Part shown: one piece after another, positions 62,301 through 64,000 of the stretch
How the letters are laid out: each line of letters opens with the position of its first letter
Position numbering within the stretch: position 1 is the first letter of the stretch
Source: Auanema rhodensis
Lineage: Eukaryota; Nematoda; Chromadorea; Rhabditida; Rhabditidae
Length of the DNA stretch: 64,000 nt
Assembly: GCA_964057225.1 (NCBI GenBank)
Contig: OZ059896.1
Location: 21,944,501-22,008,500, forward strand
Direction of reading: 5' to 3'
Position numbers and translations under genes: made by a program
Notes under the pieces: model-generated
What the model saw: only the letters and a program-made list of their open reading frames with translations
What the model was told of the DNA's origin: nothing
Database searches by the model: none

Positions 62301-64000
62301 GCTAGCTTAAAAATGCACCGAGATATCAACTGATATAAGTTCACACTTATATCCTCGATTTTCACCCTGAAGAATTAATTTTTTCGTCGAATAACATTGT
62401 CCATCGTCTTTGCCTTGAAAAAAGGAATCTAAAAACATCTACTTTTTGCTAAATTATTTTGAAATTTTTCGAAAAAATTTTTGTCAAAATGTTTTTGGAA
62501 GCAATGTTGATTGTACATGGAAACTCAACATACACTAATGCATCATGTTTCAAACGATCATAACTAATTTTTGTATTAAGCGTTTCTCAATGTAGTATAG
62601 TGCATTCGATGCGGATTTTTAAGCTGCGTCGATCTGTGTTATCAGATTTGCGCTAGCTTAAAAATGCACCGAGATATCAACTGATATAAGTTCACACTTA
62701 TATCCTCGATTTTCACCCTGAAGAATTAATTTTTTCGTCGAATAACATTGTCCATCGTCTTTGCCTTAAAAAAAGGAATCTAAAAACATCTACTTTTTGC
62801 TAAATTATTCTGAAATTTTTTGAAAACATTTTTGTCAAAATGTTTTTGGAAGCAATGTTGATTGTACATGGAAACTCAACATACACTAATGCATCATTTT
62901 TCAAACGATCATAACTAATTTTTGTATTAAGCGTTTCTCAATGTAGTATAGTGCATTTGATGCGGATTTTTAAGCTGCGTCGATCTGTGTTATCAGATTT
63001 GCGCTAGCTTAAAAATGCACCGAGATATCAACTGATATAAGTTCACACTTATATCCTCGATTTTCACCCTGAAGAATTAATTTTTTCGTTGAATAACATT
63101 GTCCATCGTCTTTGCTTTGAAAAAAGGAATCTAAAAACATCTACTTTTTGCTAAATTATTTTGAAATTTTTCGAAAAAAGTTTTGTCAAAATGTTTTTGG
63201 AAACAATGTTGAGTGTACATGGAAACTCAACATACACTAATGCATCATTTTTCAAACGATCATAACTAATTTCTGTATTAAGCGTTTCTCAATGTAGTAT
63301 AGTGCATTCGATGCGGATTTTTAAGCTGCGTCGATCTGTGTTATCAGATTTGCGCTAGCTTAAAAAATGCACCGAGATATCAACTGATATAAGTTCACAC
63401 TTATATCCTCGATTTTCACCCTGAAGAATTAATTTTTTCGTTGAATAACAATGTCCATCGTCTTTGCCTTGAAAAAAGGAATCTAAAAACATCTACTTTT
63501 TGCTAAATTATTTTGAAATTTTTCGAAAAAATTTTTGTCAAAATGTTTTTGGAAGCAATGTTGAGTGTACATGGAAACTCAACATACACTAATGCATCAT
63601 TTTTCAAACGATCATAACTAATTTTTGTATTAAGCGTTTCTCAATGTAGTATAGTGCATTCGATGCGGATTTTTAAGCTGCGTCGATCTGTGTTATCAGA
63701 TTTGCGCTAGCTTAAAAATGCACCGAGATATCAACTGATATAAGTTCACACTTATATCCTCGATTTTCACCCTGAAGAATTAATTTTTTCGTCGAATAAC
63801 ATTGTCCATCGTCTTTGCTTTGGAAAAAGGAATCTAAAAACATCTACTTTTTGCTAAATTATTCTGAAATTTTTCGAAAAAAGTTTTGTCAAAATGTTTT
63901 TGGAAGCAATGTTGATTGTACATGGAAACTCAACATACACTAATGCATCATTTTTCAAACGATCATAACTAATTTTTGTATTAAGCGTTTCTCAATGTAG
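59320..64000. repeat. Right-end block with 6-mer spacing
   Basis: m170 to partial m183. CCTTGAAAGAAGG (59961/62067) and GAAAAAAGTTTTG (61074/63180) both recur at 2106 bp, so a six-monomer periodicity runs through this block, though intervening monomers are less alike. m170 shares a rare run of ten As (59610) with m141 (49431), exactly 29 monomers away. From about 62.7 kb private changes become more frequent: CCTTAAAAAAAGG, TTTTTTGAAAACA, GCATTTGATG, the single-base insertion at 63,362-63,367, TTTGGAAAAAGG and ATTCTGAAA. The window ends at M117 of m183. Confidence 0.75.
63362..63367. other. Single-A insertion, the only net indel found in the array
   Basis: After GCTAGCTT the A run is six long instead of five, so m181 is 352 bp and the phase moves by one (m182 starts at 63,533 rather than 63,532; m183 at 63,884). 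It adds an A to the right arm of the 51-nt stem-loop. It could be a real variant or a homopolymer sequencing error. Confidence 0.85.

Larger units (their letters stand above)
1..64000. repeat. 351-bp tandem satellite DNA array (about 182 monomers)
   Basis: The window is made entirely of direct head-to-tail copies of one 351-bp unit. The phase marker TTTTGTC falls at 1, 352, 703, 1054, 1405, 1756 and again at 7021, 14041, 21061, 28081, 35101, 42121, 49141, 56161 and 63181, which are exact multiples of 351 apart. Copies differ by only a handful of substitutions, so neighbours look well above 95% identical by eye. There is no inverted segment, inserted element or unique spacer. Every frame on both strands meets stops several times per monomer, so I call no coding region anywhere. 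Known biology: arrays like this are typical of centromeric or pericentromeric heterochromatin and evolve by unequal crossing-over and gene conversion. I do not recognise the family. The array runs off both ends of the window. Confidence 0.98.

Noticed and set aside
1-64000. Protein-coding genes (351 is a multiple of three, so a frame could in principle run through the array)
   Set aside because: Stop codons occur several times per monomer in all three + frames (for example M58, 83, 87, 115, 142, 176, 181) and all three - frames; the longest open stretches are about 50 codons or less and simply repeat.
1-64000. CRISPR array
   Set aside because: The repeats are 351 bp, contiguous and without unique spacers, and there are no cas genes.
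1-64000. Transposable element or retroelement origin
   Set aside because: No terminal repeats, target-site duplications, coding remnants or poly-A tails are visible, and the repeat unit has no boundaries other than its own tandem period.
1-64000. Assembly artefact created by repeating one contig segment
   Set aside because: Copies differ by structured, linked substitutions, and the duplications have distinct lengths and recombinant junctions, which argues for real array structure. Copy number at the 1755-, 2106-, 3510- and 4914-bp repeats still cannot be verified from sequence alone.
1-64000. Known satellite families (for example the Drosophila 359-bp class or primate alpha satellite)
   Set aside because: The length and the sequence I can recall do not match, and I cannot search a database, so no family name is given.

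Overview
The whole 64 kb window is one uninterrupted tandem satellite array. It holds about 182 head-to-tail copies of a 351-bp, AT-rich monomer (about 32% G+C, hand-counted in the first copy). I see no unique sequence, gene, transposon insertion, RNA gene or change of orientation. All six frames hit stop codons several times per monomer, so no open frame exceeds about 50 codons. I number monomers m1, m2 and so on from position 1 (phase beginning TTTTGTC), so monomer k starts at 351 x (k-1)+1 up to m181; 'M-position' means position inside the monomer.

This is eukaryotic pericentromeric, centromeric or heterochromatic satellite DNA. I do not recognise the family and cannot name the species. 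Twelve CpGs per monomer (about 1.3 times expectation) argue against a heavily CpG-methylated germline and fit an invertebrate better than a vertebrate or a typical plant; this is inference.

Layout: 1-3.16 kb, four-monomer higher-order repeat. About 2.3-14.65 kb and 15.0-29.04 kb, two tandem copies of a large block (36-41 monomers long) that diverged by internal unequal exchange: the left copy carries a duplicated 10-mer (3510 bp), the right copy a triplicated 5-mer (1755 bp) and a duplicated trimer (1053 bp). 29.13-33.35 kb, tandem 6-mer (2106 bp). 33.35-36.86 kb, transition into alternating A/B dimers. 36.86-46.68 kb, tandem 14-mer (4914 bp). 46.7-64 kb, mixed monomers with partial 6-mer and 7-mer repeats.

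Each monomer carries several inverted repeats. The strongest is a 51-nt nested stem-loop at M137-187, inside a core (about M114-199) where almost no common variants occur. Another is a 9-bp-arm hairpin at M205-226, replaced in one subfamily by a different dyad through a two-base change. Monomer length is rigid: the phase is kept for 180 consecutive copies and the only net indel I find is one added A near 63,365. Variant monomers are regionally partitioned, and several are recognisable recombinants that mark unequal-crossover breakpoints.
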